Below, piece by piece: positions 10,985 through 22,538 of a stretch of 39,798 nt of DNA. Origin of the DNA: Scytalidium lignicola (taxonomy: Eukaryota; Ascomycota; Leotiomycetes); the NCBI GenBank assembly GCA_002812745.2, contig NCSJ02000372.1, positions 1 to 39,798 of the forward strand, written 5' to 3'. The notes below the pieces were generated by a model. That model was not told where the DNA came from and did no database searches. It was given only the letters and a program-made list of their open reading frames with translations. Position 1 is the stretch's first letter, and each line of letters begins with the position of its first letter. Made by a program: the position numbers and the translations under genes.

Positions 10985-13300
10985 AGCGGCACGGATTTTC
11001 CCATCTTACTACCGCAACTCGCCCTTGCCCGTAAGTACTTTATTTTTAATTACTGTAGAAACTGATTGGGGAGAACACTACACGACGCAGCGCACGCAAG
11101 GTTTTTTTGCTATTCCAAAANAGATCGACGGCCCAGTGCGACAAATCCAGGTACAAAATCCCAACAGCTGTGAGAAGAAGAAAAAAATACTGAGGTGGTC
11201 TGAACATCATGTCAGTTTTTGTTGTTGGAGTTTGGGGAGTCTATATCACGCCACAGTTTTCCCCCCTGATTTGGAAGCATCGAACCCAAAAATTTTTTTT
11301 TCTCTTTCCTTTTGGATTATGCCACTAATAAGTCAACAAAATAATTCCTNAAAAAAATGACGGTAGGTTCTCTAATGCAAGTCGCCGAAAAAGAAACTCC
11401 ATTCGGAGAAACTTTTTTCTTGGCTTTTCTTTTCCATCTATTTTACACCCCGGCCCTGGCTTAATTATTACAATGCGGGTTTTATATAGACAGCGGTAGG
11501 CCTATAAGATCATCGGAATTAATGACCCAAAATAGAAGTCAGAATATCCCGTAACCATGAACCCCCCCAACAGAAAAGAAAAATTACTCTGGCACTGTAA
11601 ACATCCCTGTGCGCAAAAAGGTGTCTGTGTGTTTTTGGAACCCAGAGGATGGAAGAAAGAAGGGCTTCACAAAAAGGAAAATGGTAGGAAACCGCGTTTT
11701 TGATGGGCGATTCTACAGTTGCTGTGCACAGTCTTTTTGGATGATCAACCACCGTGCGCGTGCTACAAGGGCTATGCTTTTCTTTCTACGGAATGGAAAA
11801 TCATATGAAGATCAGTATTAATGTAAATTAATACATTGAAGTTTTTTGTGCGCGTAGATGCTTCCGGAATGGCGATCAAAACCACAGTAAGTGTAGTATT
11901 TTACGCACATTTTGTGTTGGAATCCAGGAGAGGGCCTTGTAGACGTAAACCATCAACTCTTTGCCTCTCTCTCTAGCATTTTCCCATTTTTTTTGCATTA
12001 GGTAATTCTTCCGAATACTGCGCAGTAAATTAATTACTGCTGCGGTTGTGGTCCATAATGCCAACTCTGCAGAAAAATGCACTCGTTTTAGCCACAGCTC
12101 TTTCCCCTCCCCTTGGGTCCCGCGGATGGGGCCGTTCCCCCTCCATCTGCATGTCTCCCCTGTCTCTGGGTTTCTGGTCCTTTTCTCTTGTGTCGGAATA
12201 GAACTTGTCGACGACCCGGTTGGTGTTTTACTGGTTTGTGGTAGTTGCTACCCCCCTTTATATTCGGGCGTATCTTCCCTTCTCGTCTCCTTTTTACAAC
12301 CTCGCCGAATCACGCACATTATTTCTCCTGCAGGCAAGCAAGCAAGCCCGCAAGCCCCCAAGATTTGGTCGGCGGTGTTACAACGTGGGTGGGAATTCTT
12401 GTGTGCCACAAGATGCATCTGCATGCTTGCAGCGGAAGTATCTCCAGCAGGAGAAATATGTCGCATGTTGTCTGTCCCAGTTTTTACCTTTACTTTCTTC
12501 TTTCTGTCGGTGGTTCTTTTTTCTCGAAGATTCGTTTGCAGTGCAGTAGTCTCGTCTGCCTTTGGTGAGAGTTTTAAGATGTGTGCATCAAGATACGGTA
12601 CTGCGACTGCAACTGCTAGTGTTGGTGGTGATGGTACTCTACGAAACCAGATCCAAAAAAAAAAGGGTTTGACGTGAGACGGAACTGATGCCAGGAACCA
12701 TTATTGTCATTGTTAAATTGTAATTGGCCTATTTCAGCTTTATTTTTATTTTTGACAAATGATTTACGGTGATGACGATGCTTGCGTATGCATGTATCAC
12801 ACAGCGTGCTGGAGAAAACTCTGGAGNAAAAAAAGGTGCGGTGACAAGAGCCTGGATGTGGAGTACTCTACTGCTGTAGAGTCTCAGTGTCTCACCCAGC
12901 CTAAAGTCGCATCTGTTGTACAGTTATTATTTGTGAATGCATTAATATTGTCTGGGAAATTGGATAACGTGAGTACCACAGTAATCCAGCCTAGGAAGTT
13001 GAGGGGGGTTGAAATTCAATACTGGTACACAGCCGGCGGGACGAGTACAGTCAGACGTGGAGCTTATGGTTGCATAAAATAAACGCGCACACACGCTTCT
13101 GGTTGTTGTTGATGCAAGGGACGTGAAGAGGTCGTGAAGAGGTCTTGCATTGGCCGTTGTGGGGCATGCAACCAGCGATGCTTGGTGAGTTTCAGAGATG
13201 CACGAACGCTCTAGGGGGGCCGGCAGGAACGAGCATGCAGGTTCGATGTCTTTTTGAGGGTTAGAAGAAGAAGATGATGATGATGATGAAGATGAAGATC
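10985..13300. other. Gene-poor block with homopolymers and pyrimidine-rich tracts
   Basis: No supported gene. The block is rich in A and T runs and C/T tracts, with ambiguous N bases at 11121, 11350 and 12827, each beside a homopolymer. The longest plus-strand frame (12048-12677) starts with GTG and reads as low-complexity Ser/Cys/Phe sequence. It could be the body or leader of a long non-coding transcript, but the sequence does not show this. It ends with an 11-bp direct repeat and a GAAGAT-type triplet run. Confidence 0.4.
13122..13143. repeat. 11-bp tandem direct repeat (two copies)
   Basis: The unit CGTGAAGAGGT occurs twice, back to back and without mismatch. Confidence 0.85.
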
Positions 13301-13302
13301 AA
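13262..13302. repeat. GAA/GAT triplet tract
   Basis: A run of GAA and GAT triplets. One frame reads as a short acidic stretch, but it has an upstream in-frame stop and no start, so it is not called as coding. Confidence 0.7.
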
Positions 13303-15483
13303 CCTGCTAATTGCTGAGAAGTTTCAAAGTTCTTTGGGTTGTGATGGACAGATGCAGTTTGTATAAGAAAAATGGACAGTAAATCCAAGCAGATTGATTG
13401 CTTAGGGACAAGGTTCAGAGCATAATCATCCCAAAGAGGAAAGAATAATTAGCGAGGCAGAGAAGATGACGCTATCAAATCGAACTGCACTGATTATCGA
13501 TGCTGGGTACTGGCACTGTGTTGTACAGTGCAGTATTATGTAGAATGTCTAAATAGATGTTTGGTACCGCGATGATTCTCTGAGAAGTCTTGTGCCTAAG
13601 AGGGGAGAGAATGTGTGTGTATGTATGTGTGACGATACAAGAAACTTCAATGAGTCTTATTGGTTCCTCGAGACAGAAAGAGTAACTGCTTTGTTAACTT
13701 GTACTGTTCTGTACAGTATATCTTCTCCTGTACTTTATCGGGCAGACGGCTCGTGGTGAAATAAACTTACACAGTACTAACTTATGTTTTCGTGTGCCGT
13801 CGTATCGTAATCAATGATTAAGCAGGAAAGGTGCGAAAGTACGCAAAGCATCAAACCGGTAAGAGATCTACCAGCTTCATGGAACCGAGCCATGGCCAGG
13901 GCAGCAAAAAGATTGCGCATGGATAATTGAAATCTTGCTGGTGAGAGCACACCAAAACAGCTCTAGTGATCACGCCGTTGGACAACTAAGGAAATTTTAC
14001 AACACGGCATTGACAGGATCGGGTGTTTCGGCAGTCAGTTAAGGCCAGTGCAAATCTGCTCGTATCCGTCTTGAGAAGGCCATGAAAACAAAGCAACTGC
14101 TGCATCCCGCATCATACTATCCTCGCTGGCACGTGGGACTCTGGTAAAAAAAAANCAAAAAAAAAACAAAATCTGTCATAACGGTCATTTCATTATTTCC
14201 CAGCGACATGGCTCAAAAGGTGGATGACTGCAGCATCTTGTCATCCCCTTGGATATGCAGGGCCGTCGATATCGAGCAACGGTTGGTGCCTCGCCTAGGA
14301 GGACATTGTAGCCGGATGGATCGTCTTGGATTTTGTGGTCTGGTACTTTGCCGTGACCGGAATGACACTGTATTTTACTTCCGTACCAGGGAGGCAGATG
14401 TGAGGCTTTCTGTCGTGCACACGGATGGTAGCTTAAGAGTACGATGTCACCTCGCAACCTGATAAGGGCGTGGTGCTGTACTGTAATTGTCGTTTTTCGC
14501 TGATCATACTCTAGCTGTCTTGGTCTAGAATTTCATGGTGAACCTCGATTACTAGACGAGGTTCGAAAGTTCGTAGATTAGGAGTGGCCCCACCAAAGCA
14601 ATCCATATGCCCGAACATCGAGCATCTTTGGTCTCGCTTTCACGCGGCTCTAGATTCTTCATCTATAATGACATGAAGCTATTGAAACAAGGTGATGGTC
14701 CTGAGGGTTCAAGGAATGACTTTGTCAACTTGCTTATTCTGTGAGATTCTGATAGGAGTTGAGCCTCAATGCCATATCGGGCAAAACCACAGTACAGTAC
14801 TGTTCAGAGAATACCGCACTGATCATTCCGGGTTGGTGAGAGCCGAGAACAATGCAGATCACTCTGACTTTCCAGGTCGTGAGCCAGGAGGCTGGTATCT
14901 TGATGAACCCAGTTGATTGACTAGTGAAGCGATGAAAGCAGCACAGAAGTGGTTGCCGACCTCGTGGGTGCCATGTTGAATACAGTTCAGATACTACTGC
15001 AGTAGGTTACTGTACTTTGGAGAGCCTTGGATGCCACAACTTCAGGATTAACCCTGATCTCTATCCTGTTGATGATCAAACTCTCGAGGGTGTGACTCTT
15101 GTGCCAGTGTCCCGGAAGAGCATACCACCGACTTCCATACAATGCCACCATTGATAGAGAGGCTACACATATCTCACACAGAAGAGGATCACATCTCTAG
15201 GTGTTCGTAATATGAAGAGCTCCAATTGGATACGGTGCCAATACCACATACTCTTACACGGAGGTGTCATGAATCATCTATTGTACGAGAGTAGGAAGAC
15301 ACATAGGGAGGTTCGCTATGTGCGTACTGTGGTACAGTGTATCTTGGGGGGAAGTCATCTTCCAGTTGAAGGGGCTCTTAGGAACTAAGCTCTTGTTGGA
15401 GTCATCTCCGCCTTGTGTACCATCGTTGGCTGTTCCCGTCGGAACCGAGGCGTGGGCACACCCATCCAGCGACCCAGAGGTTC

Positions 15484-15503
15484 GTACAGTACAGTACAGT
15501 ACA
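15484..15503. repeat. (GTACA)4 pentanucleotide run
   Basis: Four perfect GTACA units in tandem, followed 9 bp later by the inverted repeat at 15513-15530. Confidence 0.9.
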
Positions 15504-15512
15504 ATCAGTGAA

Positions 15513-15530
15513 ATTACTGTGTACAGTAAT
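15513..15530. repeat. Inverted repeat ATTACTGT / ACAGTAAT
   Basis: Two perfect 8-bp arms separated by GT, built from the same TACTGT word as the nearby pentanucleotide runs. Confidence 0.85.
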
Positions 15531-17993
15531 TCCATGGGTGAATCTGTGTCTGTGCGGTAGAACTCTCGCATTGCCCTACAGAGCATAATTAAAATTAGCG
15601 ATGGTTGAGGATGTCGAAAAAGCTTGGTACCCTAATCTTGTAGCCGCGACCTAAAATGACGAGTTTTTGCGATGTTAGTACTGTACTGTAAAAGCAGTCA
15701 TTTCAGATGTGGAGGGTGACTTTGGAGTCTTTCCATGGAGCATTATTTCAAAGGATATGCGGTTGGGTTTGCTGGATTGAGTCTACAGCCAGGAGCCACA
15801 TCGTTGCGTAGTCCAACTGCCGGTTGGTGGTTGCGGTGTTGTGGTGGTGATGTTGGTGCTTCCTGCTCCTCTAAACGGGTATCTGTCCACGAGGCTACCA
15901 TTCTTCTGCAGCCGTGCGGTGGTGTGAGGATGTCTCAACACTCGTGATGGAATGTTTCAATTGCTCTAAAATCGCGAGGCGATAGATTGTCTCATACATT
16001 GCTGATACAGCAGGATCCACCGCCTTTTTGCAATCGCGATGGTGATCAAAACCCAGCATCTCCGAGTTTCAGAATCTCATTACAGTATTAGCGTCGCCGA
16101 GGTGTTTTCCAGAACATTGAGCCAAGCTTTCTTTCTTCGGCCTTGCTGACCCACCCGCCGAGCTCGCGCCAAATATCTGATACAGGATCTATATCCTAAT
16201 CAGGTCAATACGTTGGCTCAACGATACTCTCTTCTTACAAGGCAGCGGTAGCAAAGATGGGTTATTGAAGATTGGGAGTCCTGGACACCTTCCTAGAGAA
16301 CCATTGTGATCGACCGCTATCCGAATTGCCAGAACCGCTGTACTGTACTGCACTGCAAATGTGTCGCACTCTATCTACTATAAATAAAAGGTGCGAGAGT
16401 GCTGTCTCCCGCCAGTTCTACAGCAATTACTCCATACGGTACAGCAGTGGTACAGTAGAATGAATTGACTGTAGTCAAAAGGTACAGAGGTATAGCGGGG
16501 TTATTCTTAAGAAGGAGCAAGTTCTAAAGTCTGGCACTTCAAAATCTGCTGCAAGTGGTGCGGCGTTAGAAAACACAGTTCTTACGTCAGGCATACAGTA
16601 CTGCTCACAGGCATAGGCCATGTCCTAGGCCATAGGAATTGACTCTGAGGCTGAACCCAAACCTTGGGGAGTCAGATTTCAGCATCTAGAGCAATCTTTT
16701 CGGGGTTGACCGAACCAACCAGTCATTACATGGCAGAGTACGGAGCCTCTTCCGTTGCTTTGTTACTCGTTGCCTGCGGGTCATCCAGTGCTCCTTTATG
16801 TTTGACCGCGAGTGTGGGTTTGTCCAGCTGATGCTGACGGGACGGCATAACCCAGGCTGTGATTTGCTGCGAATGAGAACCTCAAAAGACCAATTTTGAG
16901 GGACCTCTACATTGTTATTGCAGCGGCATCTTAGCATGATCGTGAGTTAATCCTCTTCGTCCACTAAGACGTGATGATTTTGAAGGCGACTTGAGTCTAT
17001 TGCATGTCCTTGCCGCCGAAAATCAGCAGCTGGGCTTGGGGTGTCCAATGCGGTTGCTTGTCACGAAGAATCCGCGTGTGGGTTCTCTGATAGGCTTCGT
17101 TCTCCAACGCCAGAGCCCTAAACGCACAGCGAAGGAACAACAACATCGCGGTTTTCGCAGTTGCACTCGTCCACAGGATTGCTAACTATTGACTCGGCTG
17201 ATCTACTGTGCCATCAGATGTGAGCTTCCTGTCGAGTTAGATCCTCTGCCTACGTCCAGGCAGGAGGTATCTCTTGTCTGCGTGATCCTTTTTATAATGG
17301 TTCAATATATGTACCCCAGAAAAGATCGAATCGACACCCAAAAACCTGACGTATCAGGAGCTTGGTCGCAGGGGCAATATTGCAACTACAACTGCACCTA
17401 AACACACTGCCTTTTAGTCACTGTAGGAGCAATCTCGAAGTGCCAAATCAAGCACAGAACGACAGGCCTCTTTTCCCAGAGACAATAGGCTCACACCTCG
17501 CAATCGGAGGCAATAGTGGATATACACCAGGCCAGGTCTACTGTACCTCCCCACGTCGCAGTGGGCTCTGCATCCGTAGACGCGTCAGAAACTGTGCTTG
17601 GGGGAAGTCTATTCGACATGCAGGTGACGACAGCGTCGCCGGCGATCTTAATTACCGTTTCATTTGTGGAGGTGATCGTGGTGATAGACGATTTTTCGAT
17701 GGGCCTTGCGATGCGTGATGTTCATCTGCGGGCGTGGCGGGGTGAAAGATGAGGATGTGAGCGCTGATCTAGGAGAATATCGAAAGGAAGAGGTACCGTA
17801 CCCGTCGATCCACACGAATTGCGAGTCTCGAACGCGGCTGGGCCGCACCTCTGTGCCGTGTCCATGGGATACATGTACTGTATACTGTGGTATCTCTCAG
17901 ATGGAGGGGACTACGGGGGACCACATATGCCGCATGTGGATGAAATTAAAACCCTAATGCTTATGGAAGGACTTGGATGATTTTGATGGCGCC

Positions 17994-18025
17994 ATTCCAC
18001 CCTTCCACCCTTCCACCCCTTCCAC
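17994..18025. repeat. CCCTTCCA minisatellite
   Basis: Four to five near-perfect copies of an octamer CCCTTCCA-like unit in tandem. Confidence 0.8.
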
Positions 18026-18097
18026 CGGGTGCATTCATCGCATTAAGTACTTTGGACTTTCTTTTTGTCTGGGTTTTTTTTTTGTTGTGTGCCGTAG

Positions 18098-18139
18098 GAG
18101 CTTACAGTACATATCACAAGTGACCTGTACTGTAAGCTC
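18098..18139. repeat. Inverted repeat with 14-bp perfect arms (hairpin)
   Basis: Arms 18098-18111 and 18126-18139 are perfectly complementary (GAGCTTACAGTACA and its reverse complement), with a 14-nt loop. The arms carry the TACAGTAC word. It would fold as a strong hairpin in RNA of either strand. Confidence 0.9.
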
Positions 18140-19120
18140 ATAGGCCCGGGAGGACTGGATAAGCTTAGCAGGTTGTACACAGTACGGAGTAGGTTGTAGG
18201 ATTTCACCATTGGAGTGACGCCGGACCGAAGTTGGCCGCCCAGCGGGCACAAAAACTGCAACTGCCTGGTTCCTGGACTCGATTAACCCTAATCGCGTCG
18301 ACCCGCAAGCTGAGTCAGCCGCGGGGACCTCCAAAGCCCGATACCCATGCACCACCATGTATGTTGGCCCCTTTTCGGGATGGCCACGGCGGCTTTTTGG
18401 CATATAACGTCGGTTGCGCCCAAAGATCGGGTCTTCAGCCCTAGCATGACAGCAATAACTTAATGCGATGTGTCTGCGATGCGAATTTGGCGATGGAAGT
18501 TACGAATGATGTTGCAGCAAGGGCAACGCAGCAACGCACCATTGCGGGCAGGGGATGGGCATTGAGGAATTCCGTGATTGATGGGTTTACGATGGGCGAA
18601 GGGCAAATCCAGTGCAAAGTACACAGTGCAAAGTAATGCAGTACCGGACCGTACTGGAATGGATGGTCCAGGTTGATTCCTGCCTCTCCACGTTCCGGCC
18701 ACGTTCGCGGGACCTGATTGCCTGTCTGGACGTCAACCCTTCAGGGTCCCCGGCCACCTGTTGCCTTGTCGTGCCTGGTCGTGCCTGTCAGCAGCGCGCG
18801 ATCCCCCTCTTGGCTTTGCTCGCTTCTACTGTACTGTACTGCCTGCTTTGCCTTTTGCCCTTTTGCTTCTTCTGATTGAGGGGGCAAAGAGACCACAGAT
18901 TGCACAGTGCCCAAGCCGTTGAGTCTCGGCATCATTTTATACGCTCGACGGTCAGCGTGTGCAATACGTGAAAGATACTGTACCGTATAGTACAGAATAT
19001 TGAAGAGGCGGTAGCATCTCCGGAGCTCTGCCCCGATAATTGATTGCCCGGCACGGGAAGTATGGAACCAGGGTTGCTACTGTAAGATTACTGTTATGCC
19101 CTTGGAGAATTGAGCTGTAC

Positions 19121-19144
19121 GTACTGTACTGTACAGTACAGTAC
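19121..19144. repeat. Perfect 24-bp palindrome of TACTG/CAGTA units
   Basis: Every base pairs symmetrically around a central GTAC at 19131-19134. The CAGTA units continue to about 19152. The site could extrude as a cruciform or be bound by a dimeric protein. Confidence 0.95.
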
Positions 19145-19281
19145 AGTACAGTATACACGCCTTACAGAGAGAGACGACGAGCCTGGTTATTACTGTATTA
19201 TTCATCGTACAGGACCGAAACCATGGACGGTCGAATGGGGAGAAATCCGCACGCTTCGGTACTGCACCACTCCTTGTACTT

Positions 19282-19310
19282 GTACAGTACAGTACAGTAC
19301 AGTACAGTAC
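19282..19310. repeat. (GTACA)n pentanucleotide run, nearly six units
   Basis: A 29-bp perfect run of GTACA, the longest in the window, 138 bp after the 24-bp palindrome. Confidence 0.95.
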
Positions 19311-19420
19311 CACCGTATTGTGTACTTGGTTCTTCTTCTTTCTCCTGCTGTACTTACTTTCAGGGGACTCGACGCCACTGGGCCCGTCAGTGGGGCTTGT
19401 TCTGGTTGCGGCCGTTTAAG

Positions 19421-20869
19421 GAGTGACCCCTTGCCCGCCGAGACAGCGAGGTTGTGCAGTAGTGGGCCAGTTATCTGTCAACCCCAACGGTTAATGGCCA
19501 GATCGTGCCTAGCGCATCTCATCGAGGACCCGTGCTAGGCCATATCGGTGTAATGGACCGAGCACCTAATCCTCGCTACTGGATGCCCTACTTACTGCTT
19601 CTTGTCTCCCTGTCAGCTCGGTTTGCTGCTTGCTTTCTGCCCTTTCTGCATGGCGGATGGCACCAATACTGATCGAGAGCGATGGGTTTACCTCGCCACC
19701 CCGGTCCGTGTCTTGGATGCCCCCCTTTCCCCTGGCAGCCCCTGACGCCGTCGCTTTTTTCGCCCCCTGGCCCGGCACGACACCGCAAGCGCAGGCACTG
19801 GGATGGCTTGGACCAAAAGCAGACTAGTGGCTNGGGGTCTCTCCAGTGTCCATCCAGGCCCCTAGCGCGCTTTTGATGCAACCCTTGTCCGACCCTGCTG
19901 GTGGGTGGCTTGGGATCCACCCCAGGGCAGCCCAGGCGATCACAGAGGGCAACCCAGACGTGCCCAGAGAGGACCCAAAGGCCTCGTCGCGAAGGGGTCG
20001 AGGGGTCGAGAGGTCCAGAGGTCCAGAGACTTCACTCCAAGGTAGATAATCTCCCGTCCTGGCTGCTGCTACTCGCCGCCACTGGAACACCATCGCGCTT
20101 TCCCCAGGGCCTATCTATCATTGTTATTATTATCTTCTCCTTCCCCAATTCCCATCTCTCCTTGGATTTCTCTCTCTTCCTCTTTCCTCTTCCATAACGT
20201 CTTCTCTCAGTCCCTCTCAGTCTCTCTCTTTCTCTCTTCCCGGCCGGCCCCTTCGCACTGTCTGCTAGTGACGCTCGATCTATCTAGACTTCTGTTCGGC
20301 ATTATTCTCCCAGCTATCTCTCTCTCTCTCTCCTCCCTATTTACAACTTCCTCTTCGTCTTGGGACTCATTGGACCATTGGACACGCTGCTGGCAGGTAG
20401 ATGGGCTTTATGAAGATTTCGCCTTCTGGCTAACGGGTTCTTGCACCAACCTCCTTCGGTGCTACACAAACACGCGACTTCCTCGCCGTCTATGATTTCC
20501 TCTTGAGCAAACGTCACTTTCCCACGCAATCCGTTCCTCTCTGGCCAGTGTATACTCACGATACGCCCTTACATCCACGCACTGCGTGTTTGCAACGCCC
20601 ACGGCTGGATTTTGGACATTCTAGAGCCACCTAAAGAAGGAGATTTATAAATTAAAAATAGGAGGACTACGACCTGCTTGGTATATTTAACTACAATTCC
20701 CACCTCCTTCCTTGGGACAGCGTCCCTTGAAGGAAAGGTCACAATCATTTCGCCCATCTTAACTGGGGGTTTATTTTTCAACTACAATCGACTGGATATA
20801 CATACCACGAACATACACACATAAGACACACCGACGTGTACACCATACATATACAATCTTTCGCGCATA
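19421..20869 (+). promoter_or_regulatory. Promoter and leader region of the seven-helix receptor gene
   Basis: About 1.4 kb upstream of the receptor start. The part from 19600 to 20050 is GC-rich and carries small tandem repeats at 19994-20027 (GGGGTCGA twice, then GGTCCAGA twice). A strong C/T-rich tract follows at 20135-20350, the kind often found just before fungal transcription starts. If transcription starts after that tract, the leader is about 500 nt long. It would then contain upstream ORFs at 20401-20433 (10 codons) and 20492-20506 (4 codons). Confidence 0.5.
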
Positions 20870-22538
20870 ATGCCTTCAGCCTCCGTACCAGGCCAGGGCC
20901 AATGCCCTACACCCTTCCTGCAAGAGTCTCTCTTTCCTCCTACTGGTGGCTGTGAGTATCAATGCCCGTTGATCTTTTAATTGTGTTAATGCTTCGTTTT
21001 GTAACATGCTTTTATGAGACTAACTTCGTTGCGNTTTTTTTAACAGTCGTCAAAGGAAGATTCTGCTCTGATCAATTGGGCTTCAGCTGCTGCCTCCCTT
21101 GTCCCGAGACCGAATGGCTCTACCCAACTAACTTCGATGCGATTACCGGTTCGGTAGGATGGGTCAGTGTGGCCGGAATGGCCTGCTCAGTCTTTCTGCT
21201 TATCTCCTGGCTTTGCTTGCCTGTGAACAAGACGCATAGGCACTACCTCAGCGTGTGCCTGGCCATAGCAGTCGCCTTCATGCAGATGGGCTTCATCGTT
21301 CCACTAGCAGCAAAACCGGACCAGTGCTACAACGCCATCACTCCAAACGATATGCACACCAACGCAACTTGTGGCGTCTCCGGATCCTTCATCATCGTGG
21401 GTGGCTGGGGAGGTATCATGTGGGTATTTTTGCGCGCAGTTGCACTTCATCTTCAGATCTGCTGGGAGGTGGAGATTGGTAAGATATTCATGTGGGGAGC
21501 TCTGGCCGCTGGATGGGGTATTCCAATTCTTGGTCTGATTGTGGCCTTGGTATTCAGTGGGGTTTCCTTCCGTTTCGGAGATACCTGCCATATAAATCAT
21601 GACAACAGTTTGGCCGACTTCTGGATCCCCCTTTTGGTCTTTGCTGGTATCACCGTCGTCGTCCAATTCGCAACTTTTGGGTACTGCATCAAAGTCTACC
21701 TTGCATCACTCAATGATGATTCCACTACGACAAACAGCTCCGGCTTACCATCGTATGCTCCCAGTTCGAGAGCTACAGTTTCTCCTCGACAGGCGTATCG
21801 CCGAGTCCGCCGAGTCATTCAGCTGCAATGGAGAGGTATAGCCATTGTTCTCATAATTATTACGGATGTCGTATTTTTCTCCGTCATTTTTGTTTTTATG
21901 GACAACAATGAAGCCAAGGCAGTGAGTGATTCTGTCAGCTCTGAACCGTGGATCTTGTGTATCGTTAGTACCAAGGGTGATCGAAATGCTTGCGCACATT
22001 TAGCTTCGTCTATCGTAGTTAATGAGGCAACTATTATGGCCGTCCTCATCCTTCTATCGGTAAGTAGTAACTATTTGGTTACCTGCTCACTCGCATATTC
22101 TATATAAATCAATTTTGCAAGGAAGTTTACAGTGGCTGACATATTAACCTCCACTAGTGCAACGGCATTTTTATGCTATCGCTCTTCGGGCGATTCACGA
22201 TGTTCACCGGTTGGTATGACCTGGTGAAGGGCTGGGTTAAACCAAACAAGGAGTTTGTGAGCGTGGATGTCCATAACTTCAAAGATCCAGGTTCGTATGA
22301 AATGCTCAGCAAGGACCGCGATGTTGGAAAGACCCCAGAACCAATGATGAACCCTGTAGAACCCACTTTCAAGAACGGACGTACAACGCCCGACTACTTT
22401 GGCCGCGAGGCAAGGTACAAGAGTCCGTCCAGATCCTTCTCATCGCCGAATCCGCCGCAGGGACTCAACGTCGCGTGGGATCCCGCTACCACTCATGCTC
22501 AGCCATATATGGATCCGTTAAACATGAACAAGATTTAA
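20870..22538 (+). CDS. Seven-transmembrane G-protein-coupled receptor (Frizzled/Smoothened-like membrane region, no cysteine-rich domain)
   Basis: Fungal GPCR-like receptor, 491 aa, plasma membrane. Exons 20870-20951, 21047-22059 and 22158-22538; phases join, and the N at 21034 is inside intron 1. The extracellular N-terminus is short and Cys-containing (FCSDQLGFSCCLPCPETEW). Seven hydrophobic segments follow, beginning approximately at VGWVSVAGMACSVFLLISW, HYLSVCLAIAVAFMQMGF, FIIVGGWGGIMWVFLRAV, FMWGALAAGWGIPILGLI, WIPLLVFAGITVVVQFAT, IAIVLIIITDVVFFSVIF and VNEATIMAVLILLSCNGI. A Cys pair in the outer loops (DQC..., TCH) could form the usual disulphide. A Ser/Thr-rich third inner loop and a hydrophilic tail of about 110 residues follow. 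The layout resembles fungal receptors annotated as Frizzled/Smoothened-like sans CRD or cAMP-receptor-like. The subclass is from memory, the ligand is unknown, and no G-protein gene lies nearby. Confidence 0.85.

Larger units (their letters stand above)
13301..19420. other. Gene-poor block carrying dispersed TACTGTAC/GTACAGTA motifs
   Basis: About 6 kb without a supported gene; frames are short, mutually overlapping and without motifs. The pentanucleotide CAGTA/TACTG recurs many times, for example near 13700, 14790, 15010, 15484, 15685, 16340, 16440, 16598, 17535, 17875, 18100, 18830, 18975, 19121 and 19282. Several copies form inverted repeats. The block may be regulatory DNA for the receptor downstream, a non-coding RNA locus or repeat-derived sequence; nothing visible decides between these. 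Confidence 0.5.

Noticed and set aside
12048..12677. Plus-strand frame of 209 codons in the gene-poor block
   Set aside because: It starts with GTG, reads as low-complexity Ser/Phe/Cys sequence and overlaps equally long frames in the other phases. No motif, and no splice support.
14560..14582. GGTTCGAAAG resembling a tRNA B box
   Set aside because: The surrounding sequence does not fold into a cloverleaf, and no A box lies at the right distance.
10385..20869. Transposon remnant as an explanation of the gene-poor block
   Set aside because: I saw no transposase or reverse-transcriptase frame, no long terminal repeats and no obvious target duplications. Short inverted repeats alone are not enough.
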